From Lytechinus pictus (Eukaryota > Echinodermata > Echinoidea > Temnopleuroida > Toxopneustidae), in the NCBI RefSeq assembly GCF_037042905.1, contig NC_087245.1, forward strand, positions 24,614,501-24,678,500: a stretch of DNA of 64,000 nucleotides. The letters run 5' to 3'. This document shows, piece after piece, positions 10,329 through 20,841 of the stretch. The notes under the pieces were generated by a model, which saw only the letters and a program-made list of their open reading frames with translations, was not told the origin of the DNA and ran no database searches. Position 1 is the stretch's first letter, and each line of letters opens with the position of its first letter. Both the position numbers and the translations under genes were made by a program.

Positions 10329-11090
10329 GCCTACGCTACATTTTTTGCTTGAAATTCCATACCTGCATCTGCGGAAGCTCCGTTTACCTGCAGTTGAATG
10401 GACTATTAAGTTACATGTACATGTAATCAACATCAACCAGATTTAAACAAGGTGAGCATATTATATGTACATGTATGATGGAAAAGGAAATTAAAAACAA
10501 ATATATATATTTCAAGTGCATTTTCTGATTGACAAAGAAATCATTGCAGCTATACATTCATTATTTCATTATATTGTCTGCCTAAGAACTTGTTAATATA
10601 TTTATAAAGCTCTATTTCATTCTTTATTCCTTCTTCATATTGAGGAACAATGGGGATGCAAATACATAATTACTTTCACTTTTACTATTGATTCATTGAT
10701 TCATTTTACTCTCATTTAGAGCTATGCTCCAGATTTTAACCTGCTCTCTGATACACCACTGCCCTTGTCTACTCTAGCAGCTCGGAATAGATCAGCTCAC
10801 CTGTGACCTAATAGAAACCGGTAATCAAGAATTCAAGCTTGATTCAACTTTCAACTGATCAGATCAAGGTGAGCAAAAAAATGAGATAGAAATACTTCTA
10901 TCTGTTCTCCAAGTTCATTATATTCTAATTGGCAAAGTAATTGTTGCAACCATAACTTTATATTCCACTCAGAGTCAGTCTAGTATAGTCAAAGAACTTT
11001 TTGTATTGATACTTAATATTCATGCTTTATTCTGTCTTCAATCAAGGCAGAATGGAAATGTAATAAACAATTAATTTGGGCCATTACTGA
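10329..11090 (+). repeat. Tandem duplication of an exon plus its intron
   Basis: The segment 10329-10729 and the segment 10730-11090 align by eye. After the shared AAG|GTGAGC donors come TTCTGATTGACAAAG against TTCTAATTGGCAAAG, then CTAAGAACTTGTT against CAAAGAACTTTTT, then CTTTATTC-type words, then GGGGATGCAAATACATAATT against TGGAAATGTAATAAACAATT. The exon starting at 13249 resembles the one at 10730 (GAGATTTGAACC and CAGCAGCTCCGAA against CAGATTTTAACC and AGCAGCTCGGAA). This is an old tandem series of two or three units. Confidence 0.6.
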
Positions 11091-11241
11091 AAGGTCAAGT
11101 CCACCCCAGAAAAATGTTGGGTTGAATCAACAGAGGAAAATCAAACAAGTTTAATGCTTCAAATTTCATCAAAATCAGATTTAAAATAAAAAAGTTATGA
11201 CATTTTAAAGCTTTGCTTATTTTTCACAAAACAGTTATAAG

Positions 11242-12765
11242 TAGAGCTGGGCTATAAATGGGTGATATTGTAAAACCAAGTTTTACATATCTCATTTGAA
11301 GCAGATTGTTGTCCTGATCAATATGACACCATTTTAAAGAAAATTGGCCTAAAAGTGCTGAGTCATCATTTCTTGAGAATGGAAAAGGTCCTTATTTTCT
11401 TATTTGAAGGCCTGTTGAGCTTATTCTGGTGTTTACCGGTAAATGTTTACTAGCCTGATAAATCTATTGGCATTGTCAAAAATGCATAAAATATTCTAAA
11501 AAGTATCAATTTTTTAACGGTTGAATTGAAACCGCTGCGTTTTATGCCGGGCCACTTCCTGATTTTGTTTTAGACTTGTGCATCTTTTGACACCAAATTT
11601 ATGAAATTTGGTTTTACCATTACAGAATTATGTGACTTTTGGTGACCTTGCGTAAGCCTAAAAATTGAGGATTTCTCAGTTATATGTATAAAGCGTTTCC
11701 ATTCATTCTTCCATAATATTTTTTAAAATTTATTTCTTTATGTTCTTATCAACTTTTCTTACTGAATACTGGTTAAAGTAAAATCCTGGAACAGTTGAAC
11801 TTGAAAAAAAGCACATAGGGCTTAAAACAAGTTAAACTTGAAAAAACAAAGAAATACATAAGAAATGCATTAAACAATAGAATTTATTAAAATTAGAATC
11901 ATATTGTTCTTTATTTTCCTTATTATATTTTCAATGTTTGTTTCCAAGCCTTTAACAAAGAAAAAAATATCTTTTGGACTTTTAATACTGATTATCAATT
12001 AAAATTTATATTTATTTTGGCCCTTTCGTTTGTACACAAAATTCTCAATTTTGGGTTCACATGAGGTCAAAAGAGGTCATGTGCTTCGCTACTGGTAAGG
12101 ACCAAATTTCATGCATTTGGTGTCAATAAGATGCACAAGTCTGTATAAAACAAAATTCAGGAAGCGGCCTGGCATATAACACAGTTGTTTCAATTCAACT
12201 GCAAAATTTGAAAAGGTATGGCCCCTAAGAATTCAAATGTGTTGTTGTTGTTGTTAACTTAGGTTTTAAGGCGCGTGTCATTCAGATATGAATATTTACG
12301 CCTGTGATTAATTTGTCGTTCTTATGGTTATAAAATTTGATGCATTATGGATCAGCGCTGCTTTAAGAAAATTTATAATGAGATCGTGAAAGGCGGCTCA
12401 TCACAAATCATTGATTGTTTAATGGTTAAATGGTTTTAATGGTTAAAATAAGAATGGCCTTGTTTCAATACTTTTTAGAATATTTCAAGCATTTTTTACA
12501 ATGCCAATAGATTTTTCAGGCTAGTAAACATAAATTGACACCAGAATCAGCTCCATACTGTAGGTCTTCAAATTAGAAAATGAGGACTTTTTTTCCATTA
12601 TCAAGAAACGATGACTCGGCACTTTTAGGCCACACCCCCTCAAAATCGTTTTCATGGCCCGCACTGTCCCATTTTTCAACCGATTTTCTTTAAAATGGTG
12701 TCATTTTGATCAGGACATGATTCTGAAATATCACCCATTTTTTACCCCTCTATAGCCCACCTCTA
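11242..12765. mobile_element. Nested inverted-repeat element with 7-bp target duplication
   Basis: The element runs from TAGAGCTGGGCTATA to TATAGCCCACCTCTA and is flanked by TTATAAG on both sides (11235-11241 and 12766-12772). Its arms are long imperfect inverted repeats: AAATGGGTGATATT with AATATCACCCATTT, then ACACCATTTTAAAGAAAAT with ATTTTCTTTAAAATGGTGTC, and so on for more than 400 bp each. There is no coding frame. The superfamily is unknown to me. Confidence 0.8.
12226..12455. mobile_element. Third-level insertion, SINE-like
   Basis: A 216-bp segment (12233-12448) interrupts the right arm of the element at 11242-12765. It is flanked by TAAGAAT at 12226-12232 and 12449-12455. It starts with a (GTT)n run and then GGTTTTAAGGCGCGTG, which I associate with short retroposed repeats in this kind of genome. 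The (GTT)n may be a reversed (AAC)n tail. Confidence 0.55.
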
Positions 12766-13356
12766 TTATAAGCACAACCCAGTGACATGCATATGAGAGA
12801 GTCAATGATGTCCCTCACTCACTACTTACACGACTTATGTTTTGTTATTGTTTGAATTATACAATATTTCAATTTTTACAATAAGGATCAACTTGACTGA
12901 ATCATAAAATATAAAAACAGTGGTAATTACACATGTTCAGGGAGGAATATAGCTTTGTTTCACAAGACAATGAGGAGAAAATTAGAATATTTTATAAAAC
13001 AAAGTACAAAGAAATAGTGAGTAGGTGACATCAGTCCCCTCATTTGCATACAAACTATGATGGGGATATAACTATTTTGTGAAAAAAAGCAAAATTTGAA
13101 AATGTCGTAACATTCTTATTTTACTTTACATCCAATTTTGATGAAATTTTCAGTGTTTTGCTTGTTGGATTTTTCTCTTGTTATTCAAATTAAATCAACT
13201 TTTTGTTGGGGTGGACTTGTCCTTTAATGACTTATGAATTTGTTTCAGCCTGATGCCCAGAGATTTGAACCACTGTGAATCTTCTACCACTGGTACCAAT
13301 AACATCTTCCCATTGCCCCTGACGACTGGACTGCAGCAGCTCCGAACATCAGATCA

Positions 13357-13964
13357 GGGTCCCATACCATGAAGCTAGTCTATTGATCATAGGGCTGATT
13401 TTTATGATTAATCACACACCACAATCAATGCAATCAGTCATTGAAATCAGCCCCATAATCAATGCAATCAGTCATTGAAATCAGCCCCATAATCAATGCA
13501 ATCAGTCATTGAAATCAGCCCCATAATCAATGCAATCAGTTATTGAAATCAGCCCCATAATCAATGCAATCAGTCATTGAAATCAGCCCCATAATCAATG
13601 CAATCAGACATTGAAATCAGCCCCATAATCAATGCAATCAGACATTGAAATCAGCCCCATAATCAATGCAATCAGTTATTGAAATCAGCCCCATAATCAA
13701 TGCAATCAGTTATTGAAATCAGCCCCATAATCAATGCAATCAGTTATTGAAATCAGCCCCATAATCAATGCAATCAGACATTGAAATCAGCCCCATAATC
13801 AATGCAATCAGTCATTGAAATCAGCCCCATAATCAATGCAATCAGACATTGAAATCAGCCCCATAATCAATGCAATCAGTCATTGAAATCAGCCCCATAA
13901 TCAATGCAATCAGTTATTGAAATCAGCCCCATTATCAATCGGTAAAGCTTTGTGTTACGGGGCC
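13357..13964. mobile_element. Small inverted-repeat element hosting the 34-bp array
   Basis: The left flank of the array (GGGTCCCATACCATGAAGC, ATTGATCATAGGGCTGATT) is mirrored by the right flank (AATCAGCCCCATTATCAAT, AAGCTTTGTGTTACGGGGCC). Taking out 14 of the 15 internal repeats leaves a compact hairpin element of about 130 bp, which is the likely ancestor. Confidence 0.6.
13421..13930. repeat. 34-bp minisatellite, exactly 15 copies
   Basis: The unit contains AATCAATGCAATCAG, two variable bases, then ATTGAAATCAGCCCC. The span of 510 bp is exactly 15 x 34. Copies are nearly identical; variation is concentrated at the two bases before ATTG (TC, TT or AC). Such homogeneity implies recent expansion. 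Confidence 0.95.
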
Positions 13965-13967
13965 ATG

Positions 13968-14738
13968 ATCATCAGCTCAGCTCACCTGCAAAGCTTGGAT
14001 GCGTTGCTACCAGATCATCAGCTCACCTCACCTGCAAAGCTTGGATGCGTCGCTACCAGATCTTCAGCTCACCTGCCAAGCTTGGATGAGTAGTAACCAG
14101 ATCATCAGCTCAGCTCACCTGCAATGCTTGGATGCTTAGCAACCAGATCATCAGCTCAGCTCACCTGCAAAGCTTGGATGCTCAGCAACCAGATCATCAT
14201 TCAGCTCACCTGCAAAGCTTGGATGCGTCGCTACCAGATCATCAGCTCAGCTCACCTGCAAAGCTTGTATGCGTCGCTACCAGATCTTCAGCTCAGCTCA
14301 CCTGCAATGCTTGGATGCATAGCAACCAGATCATCAGCTCAGCTCACCTGCAAAGCTTGGATGCGTCGCTACCAGATCATCAGCTCAGCTCACCTGCAAA
14401 GCTTGGATGCATAGCAACCAGATCATCAGCTCAGCTCACCTGCAAAGCTTGGATGCGTCGCTACCAGATCATCAGCTCAGCTCACCTGCAAAGCTTGTAT
14501 GCGTCGCTACCAGATCATCAGCTCAGCTCACCTGCAAAGCTTGTATGCGTCGCTACCAGATCTTCAGCTCAGCTCACCTGCAATGCTTGGATGCGTCGCT
14601 ACCAGATCATCAGCTCAGCTCACCTGCAAAGCTTGTATGCGTCGCTACCAGATCATCAGCTCAGCTCACCTGCAAAGCTTGGATGCGTCGCTACCAGATC
14701 ATCAGCTCAGCTCACCTGCAAAGCTTGGATGCGTATCA
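13968..14738. repeat. 46-bp minisatellite, 17 copies
   Basis: The unit includes CAGCTCACCTGCAAAGCTTG, GATGCGTCGCTACCAGATC and ATCAGCT. Anchors recur at 13983, 14029, 14070, 14116 and so on to 14713, at steps of 46 bp, with one 41 and one 45. Most copies have no stop in any forward frame, so frames of 93-203 codons appear, but they are repeat artefacts. Each copy contains an AAGCTT site. On the minus strand each reads GCAGGTGAGC. Confidence 0.95.
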
Positions 14739-14763
14739 AGTAGATCGATCAAGACAAGTCAAG

Positions 14764-15709
14764 GTAAGCAAAAACTATAAATGCAAAAATATCACATTCG
14801 ATGTCTATGTTACATGAATACTTAATAGGCATTAGGCACCAGTGAATTTGACTATTGAACTCACCAAATTGAATAATATGCTCCAGTATAATTAACCATG
14901 TCATTGTCCCAGTTGTGGCTCTGTTTTCCCGTCTAACTCAGCCAGTGGTAGTAGTATTATGGTATTTATTCAATCAAGAAAACTGGCAAAACAGTCCAAA
15001 GACTAAAAAATCCAGTGCACAGTATAAACAAAGGCAAAGTACAATATTCACAATGATAAATAAAAAGCAAAAAACTACATCCAATCGATTATCATATTAC
15101 ACATAAAAGATATACCAGCTAAGGAAAGGCTGCTCGTGATAAAGTTATACTTGAGGACCTCTGACCCCAAATTGGATCAATTAATTATTTTATCTCAGAT
15201 ATTAAAAGCACTCAGTCTTTATGATTATCAGGATTTGGCTACATAATGTAGAGTTAATCTTAAGGAGCTTTTTAAATTTGCTGAAATTTAAGAAATATAC
15301 TCTTTACTGTCAGGATAAGGTGTAATGTTGGCATGTAATGTGATGCCATTAAATTATGGTCTTCAATTTGTCAATCTCTAATGTTGGCCTTCCCATGGGA
15401 AAATCATATCAAGTAAATATGCTGTGAACATCATAAACTTTGTTTTTTTTTTCGGTTGGATGACATATTTCAAATGTAAAATAAGAAATCATTTTTAGTC
15501 TGGTATTGTGCAGTAACAACATTTTTTGGTTTTAGATTTGTTTTTTCTTTGTTGCCATGGATCTATCCACATATGTACATGCCTTTATCATCCTGGGCTG
15601 GAATTAAACAAAATTGTAAGCTCACAATATGTCCTTTACCTTATTTCTGCAATGAAGTCATAGTTATAATAATATCAAACAAACTTTTGTTGTATTGTTT
15701 TTTGGACAG
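14764..15709. other. Intron-like AT-rich DNA
   Basis: Nothing recognised. Confidence 0.4.
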
Positions 15710-15710
15710 G

Positions 15711-16967
15711 ATGTCTCCATGGAGGGGATCAGATGAAAATGTCAACATTGTTAGACTAAATATGGTTGCAAATGAGAGGTGACTTTCCTTTGAATTCTTT
15801 TTGAGAATAAACTACATGTAAATCAAAATATTAACCAAGGTTACTCCTTATAGAAATATAAATGTACAACTATGTGTTCATGAACCTTGGACAAAAGGGT
15901 AATCAGCTATCACTGATCAGCTTGCATGAATTGCAGGTCACATGATCAAGGTCAAAAGTCATTTAGGGTCAATGAACTTTAACCAAGTTATGGAACGTAC
16001 ATGTATGCTATCAATAACTAACCAAGGTTAAGATTTTTGAAATCATTATGATTTAAATGCAGGTGAGACTGGCAGAGATATTCTTTCCAATTGTGAATTT
16101 TAAAGGTGATTTTTAGTTTGAGTATTATGGAAACATGGATATAATGGTTAATAGTTATCAGAATTTAGATGATTATAATTTCAGGTAACTGGTTCTAGGT
16201 CAAGGGTCATTTCAGATAAAAATGATAAGAATAATGATATATCATTCATTATCTTTTAATAGGATATTCAAGCTCGCATTCAATGAAATTTATATGAGAT
16301 GGTTATCACAAATGATATAAAAACGCTGTACAAGTTTCTAAATGTTTGCTAAATGTATCATCAGTTTACTTTTACTGACTAAAAGCAATCAATATTATGT
16401 TATTCATGACTGAAATAGTGTCGCTGAAAATTTCCTTTTAAGAAAGAACAATAAATTACTAAAAGTTGAAAAACAAACAAACAGAAATGAAATTTTGAAA
16501 ACAGTGAAATGCGTCAGAAAAAATAAAGCTTTGGGGCTGTATTTTTTAGTTAATGAGAGCATTTTTTTAAATTTAAACATAAAATTGCATAATTCATATT
16601 AAAAACTATATTATTATTTCATAAAAATTATCCAAACAGCCTTGGAGATTACATCGCAGTCTACCAGTGTGCAAATTTTTGTATAATCGAAGACCAAGAT
16701 CCCCCCCCCCCTCCCCGTGTTTGAGATGGGTCAAAATAACCCAGCTCAAATAGAGTTTAGATCAAACACCTGATCTTATATGCATTTTCAGCATAATTTG
16801 ACAATCACTCTGAGTCAATTCTATTTATCAAATTGATAACTGAGAACTGAATTTTTTATTAAATGTACCTATTTCTCTGCAGTGAGTGTACAATGTTATT
16901 CATGAGAGCAAAACCCTACAAGGTTCATCTGGCAGAAGTGGCCCAACAAGATGGAGCAAGATTATAA
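15711..16967 (+). CDS. Spliced 50-codon small ORF (inferred)
   Basis: The exon at 15710-15778 has an ATG at its second base, in context CAAGG-ATG once joined to the exon before it. An in-frame TAG lies eight codons upstream. Twenty-two codons (MSPWRGSDENVNIVRL...) plus two bases join in phase to 16883 and continue for 27 more (ending VAQQDGARL) to the TAA at 16965-16967. The joined frame is what makes the two exons look like more than chance. I recognise no family. At 50 residues without a signal peptide or membrane segment it could be a micropeptide or an untranslated ORF. Confidence 0.3.
15779..16882. other. Intron-like DNA
   Basis: Unrecognised AT-rich sequence. A C-run repeat scrap at 16663-16760 has a relative at 22305-22410. 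Confidence 0.4.
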
Positions 16968-17159
16968 GGAAGTCATCATGATAGAGGATTAACTCAGCAT
17001 ACTCAGGTCAAAGGTCAAGAAGGTGTCCAGAAATATGCCACCAGCGGTAAGTTGAGCAGTGTTTATGATTATGGTAATGTTTTAAATAGCAGCGCATTTT
17101 GAAAATGCTTATTTCACTACGCATGATTTGTCTGTGCAATATCAGAGATTATAAAACGG

Positions 17160-17300
17160 GTTCAAGGTCGAGCCAATGATGAGGGAACTATTTTTCTGGT
17201 ACTGCGCAAAGAATGAGATGCCATCTGAAATAAGTGTACTTTCAAAGTAAAATCTATTGCAAGGATTTTGATGGGCTTACTAATAAGTTTGCATGCTAGA
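17160..17300. repeat. Short dispersed repeat, with inverted partner at 22430-22560
   Basis: CATCTGAAATAAGTG, CTTTCAAAG and CAAGGATTTTGATG here match the reverse complement of the partner. It is a fragment of an unnamed repeat. Confidence 0.45.
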
Positions 17301-17342
17301 TTCAAATTATGATATACAAACAATATAATCAAGCTGAGGGAA

Positions 17343-17948
17343 GTCGATAGGCATGGGCTATCGGTATCTTCTCGGCTTCTTCACGAGGTACGTTGAGGAG
17401 CTCAGCGAAGGCAGACGTCATCTTGACCAAAACATTTTCATCTTCTTCCTGATCAATACCATAAAGTAGCAAATTCATCTTTCCTGCAAGATTAACTTTT
17501 CCTCTAAATCATTCACTAATTTCTTGCAATCAGCAGCAACATTTGGTAAGATGACAAATTCCATGGTACTTACTCATGCCGAGTTGCCGATGACACATGC
17601 TTCAAGATCAGCAACAAGTTGCTTGGTGGCTGCCAGATCAGCCTTAAATGTTGATATCTCACGTAGTACTAGGTCAAGCTTCTTGTTGATTTCTCTGTAT
17701 GATTTGGCGTTAGATTTCTGTACCGCTGCTTTTACTATAGCCGCTAGTTGAGGGTCGGTCCTTTGTGTGGAGGCAGCTGTGCGTGGCGAAGCCCCAGTTG
17801 CTATGTTGGGTCTCCTATTGTCGGAATGAGGTGTGACACCACTTGCCGCTGGTTTCTGACCAGTGTTCTTCTCCTTGTTTGACGGGGTTGGCTTGCGCAC
17901 TGGAGTAGCTAGACCTCCGTGTGAATCCTCTTGAGAGCTAGTCGGCAT
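17343..17948 (-). pseudogene. Decayed LINE ORF1-like protein
   Basis: The frame starts with ATG at 17948 and runs 124 codons: a Pro/Ser/Thr/basic N-terminus, then a heptad-like helix (KLDLVLREISTFKADLAATK). It is broken by a TGA, continues in frame (FVILPNVAADCKKLVNDLEE), then needs a 1-base shift to read MNLLLYGIDQEEDENVLVKM and IPIAHAYRL. A coiled coil followed by an xxNLLxYGI start and an AHxxR end is the usual layout of L1-type ORF1 proteins, whose RRM-like domain binds RNA. Only about 200 codons remain and no ORF2 follows. It lies in a 6.4-kb intron-like gap of the plus-strand exon chain. Confidence 0.65.
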
Positions 17949-18170
17949 TTTAATGGAGATTGGTGACAGAATTCTCCCTTTTTGACTTTCGAATGTAGGT
18001 GATCCTTCATAAGCTGCTAAGTGCAGTACACCTCAGGATATAACACAGATAGTCAATATGTAGGTGTGTATTTTGAAGGGTTTTCTTGACATCAGATTCA
18101 CAATGTTATACAAAGCATACAGCACAAGCACCTTGTGCTTGTGACTTATTGTAAATAACCTCAAGGGCGA
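17949..18170. other. Spacer
   Basis: Contains a 9-bp-arm hairpin, CACAAGCAC-CTT-GTGCTTGTG, near 18122-18142. Otherwise nothing is recognised. Confidence 0.4.
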
Positions 18171-18174
18171 TTCC

Positions 18175-20291
18175 ACACTAGAACTTCAAAAATATCATAA
18201 ATTTCAACATGCTTTCAATAAGTCATAAGTAGTGTAATATTTTACTATGATACCTAAATTTTATGAAAATTATGAGTTTTAACCAAAAGTGAAATCAGAT
18301 ATAGTTTTTTTGGGGAAGAATAATGGAATTTTCAATTTTCAATAATTTTGCTATTTAAATAGTCAAGTACAAACACTGTCTAAAACAATTATTGGCAAAG
18401 CACGAGAAGATTGAAAATATTGCAGGTCAATGGAATAATGTATCATTGATGGTTCCAAATGATATCTACAACATTTTCATGATCCATAATAGGGGCAGCC
18501 CTGATTTTTCCGAACCTATTTTTGGCAATGTCCCGTACGACACATAAAGATGCAAAAGTTTGTCCTACAATTTTATTTTTGATGATGCAATTTCACAATA
18601 TCAGTTTCTCTTTCTTTGACCCATGGGTGATCGATTTATCCCATAAGGATCTAATCACAGCCCTTCATTTTTCAATAATTGTCCTATTAAAAGTTGTCCC
18701 GTACGACACACAATATATAATGCATTTAATTGCAGGATTTTGATTCAGAAACTGTAAATAGTAGGCCTATTTTAATTCAAGTAATTGATTTGACATAAAG
18801 TGAACTGAAAAAAAATACTTTTTTTTATCTCCATAGAACATGAAATAGGTGATTCTAACCATTTTAATTGATGTCATGTAGGTGTATTCTATTGTGAATC
18901 CCTTCAGCTAAACTGGTGATTTTCACTGGTCAGAGCAGGTTAATTTCTTTGTCACTGAGCATGAAAAGAAAACATTTATAATTGATTCACCCTAGCCTGG
19001 AAGATGACTTCATCTTGCATGGAATTATTATAAGATGTAAAAAAATTACATATCAATCAACTATTTGGACTTCCCTTGATGATCACTAATTTTTTTATAT
19101 ACAGTATATTGAAACTCCTTACTTTTTTCAAGTTGTAAAAAAATCTGGAAAATAAGACAAACCATATGGTTTCATGAAATGCAGAAAGGTTTGAAAAAGT
19201 AGAACCGCATTTCTTTAGAAAAAAATATTTTGTGGAATTATAAGTGACAGTTGTGACATATATCATAAAAATTATAACATTTTAGCCCCATAATTTACAC
19301 AAACAGTTTCATTCATTCATTGTTTAAATAGTGTATTGGAAATCATCAATTAATTCACTAAAATATAACTTCACACAAAACCTCAAGTTCTTCAGCTTGG
19401 AAAAAATGCTGCGAACCCTTGTACATTTCCCATCATGAAAAAAAAAATGATAACATATTGCTCCCGATTGTATACATTGAGGTTACTTAATTATATTGTC
19501 CTGAATGACTACTTATTAAAAGACTTTTCATTAAAAAGGAAGAATTTAGGGGCAATGCTCCCCTTCTAATTGAGAAAAGTTCATTGTTTTATTCAGACTG
19601 CCCAGTACAACACGCAAGTGCCTGTACAACACACAAGTGTCCCGTATGACACACAAGTGTCCCGTACGACACAGAAGTGTCCTGTACGACACACAAGTTT
19701 CCCGTACGACACATTATTTTGTTTATGATATATTGACAGAAATATTCAGCCAATTGCGGTTTCTAACATAATGAATGTCTTTAGTTTGATAGGACTATCA
19801 TTATCATCAGCCAAATAAACTGATTGAAGAAGTCAAAGAGACATAAAGTAAGAAAGTTTGGCTTCAATTTAGAGATGTCCCGTACGACACATTTTTAGTG
19901 TCCCGTACGCCACAATGTTCTCGAAAATTGTAATTTGCTTTATTTATTCATGAATGTTTATTTTGCTTTCTTTCATAGATGTGTTTGTTCTTGGGTAATT
20001 GAATATCAATTTGAGTTCAGTTTCTATGAAAATTATCTGTCCAACTCACAGACTTTAGAGTACAAACTTGAGGTTTCGAAAAAAGCCACTTTTCTGCGTC
20101 CGTACGACACATTACTATTTTAAATCTGTATTATCCAGGATGGGAATTCAAGTCATTTTAAGTCTTGGTTTTTCTAACACTCTGGTAGTACTTGATGATC
20201 ACCTTTAGTTACTGGAATATTTTTTGTTTTTCTTGTCAAAAAACTGTCAAATGTTCTCTAAATGTCCCGTACGACACGTATGGAATCACCC
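18175..20291. mobile_element. 2.1-kb TIR element with TCAA duplications
   Basis: The ends are GGGCGATTCCA and TGGAATCACCC (one mismatch), flanked by TCAA at 18171-18174 and 20292-20295. A 4-bp duplication is seen in several DNA transposon groups; I do not assign one. The interior is AT-rich, has no credible transposase, and carries twelve copies of TGTCCCGTACGACAC or variants. It is non-autonomous. Confidence 0.75.
18529..20277. repeat. Twelve TGTCCCGTACGACAC words
   Basis: Copies lie at 18529 and 18695; six in a 20-bp tandem at 19599, 19619, 19638, 19658, 19678 and 19698; then at 19876, 19899, about 20098 and 20263. The core CGTACG is palindromic. The last copy abuts the right terminus. Clustered short motifs inside a transposon are often transposase-binding sites. 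Confidence 0.85.
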
Positions 20292-20566
20292 TCAAGTGCA
20301 CTGCATCACCACAACACACTTACATCTGTATTATTTGTATTATAGCAGGCAAAAAAAATTTCAGGGGCTACATTTCACAACCTTCTGCTGAAATAGATCT
20401 TAATACTGTAGTAAATGGGGAATTTTCTGGGGGGTTTTATGGTGTAATTTCCAGGGCTCTATCAAGTATTTCGGAGGTGATTATCACCGCAAGACAGAGG
20501 AGACCATGTCGGTGGGAAAGCTGCTAGTGGTAATAAAGCAGATGATGTTGCTGGCTGATCTTGTGG

Positions 20567-20800
20567 CTATTCCCTCACAAGAATATTGTTAATGATTGTC
20601 TGTTCTTCACAGCTGACATGTTGCAGCTTTACGGCTGGAATCGATATTGGCACAGCTGCAGGAGCATCTTTATAGGAGCTTGACTGGTGATCATCAGTAA
20701 CATCCAGCTGATGTTGTCCAATCTTACGGCTCATTTCCTTCTTTCTCCCTGCATTTGTCTCTGTGTAGATTTTGATGGAGCTTTCTTTTCTCACAGACAT
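20567..20800 (-). CDS. Hypothetical 77-codon ORF
   Basis: An ATG at 20800 opens a hydrophilic frame (MSVRKESSIKIYTETNAG...). It lies just 3' of a large palindrome and downstream of the recombinase remnant on the same strand, so it may be another piece of that element. No family is recognised. Confidence 0.2.
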   Translation of the reverse strand: MSVRKESSIKIYTETNAGRKKEMSRKIGQHQLDVTDDHQSSSYKDAPAAVPISIPAVKLQHVSCEEQTIINNILVRE

Positions 20801-20841
20801 TGTGTCCCTGGATGGAACCTAGACTGATCCAGTTTAGTGAC

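Larger units (their letters stand above)
11092..13223. mobile_element. TTAA-type foldback MITE, split by a nested element
   Basis: The left end AGGTCAAGTCCACCCC (after TGAA, probably a changed TTAA) and the right end GGGGTGGACTTGTCCT (before TTAA at 13224-13227) are inverted. Mirrored blocks match the element at 988-1603. The two halves, 11092-11241 and 12766-13223, are separated by a 1,524-bp insertion. Removing the insertion restores the expected ACAGTTATAAGCACA sequence (compare ACAGTTATATGCACA near 1132). Confidence 0.8.
13249..14763 (+). other. 1.5-kb exon candidate holding two minisatellites
   Basis: TTTGTTTCAG precedes 13249 and TCAAG|GTAAGC follows 14763. The first ~110 bp resemble the exon at 10730-10868. 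The rest is a MITE expanded by a 34-bp array, then a 46-bp array, then a short unique tail. If the splice signals are used, this is an exon that grew about tenfold by repeat expansion. Confidence 0.4.

Noticed and set aside
13421-14738. CRISPR-like array
   Set aside because: The repeats are directly tandem without unique spacers, and the context is animal nuclear DNA. They are minisatellites.
14132-14743. 203-codon frame as a protein gene
   Set aside because: It is produced by the 46-bp minisatellite, which lacks stops in most copies. All forward frames are equally open.
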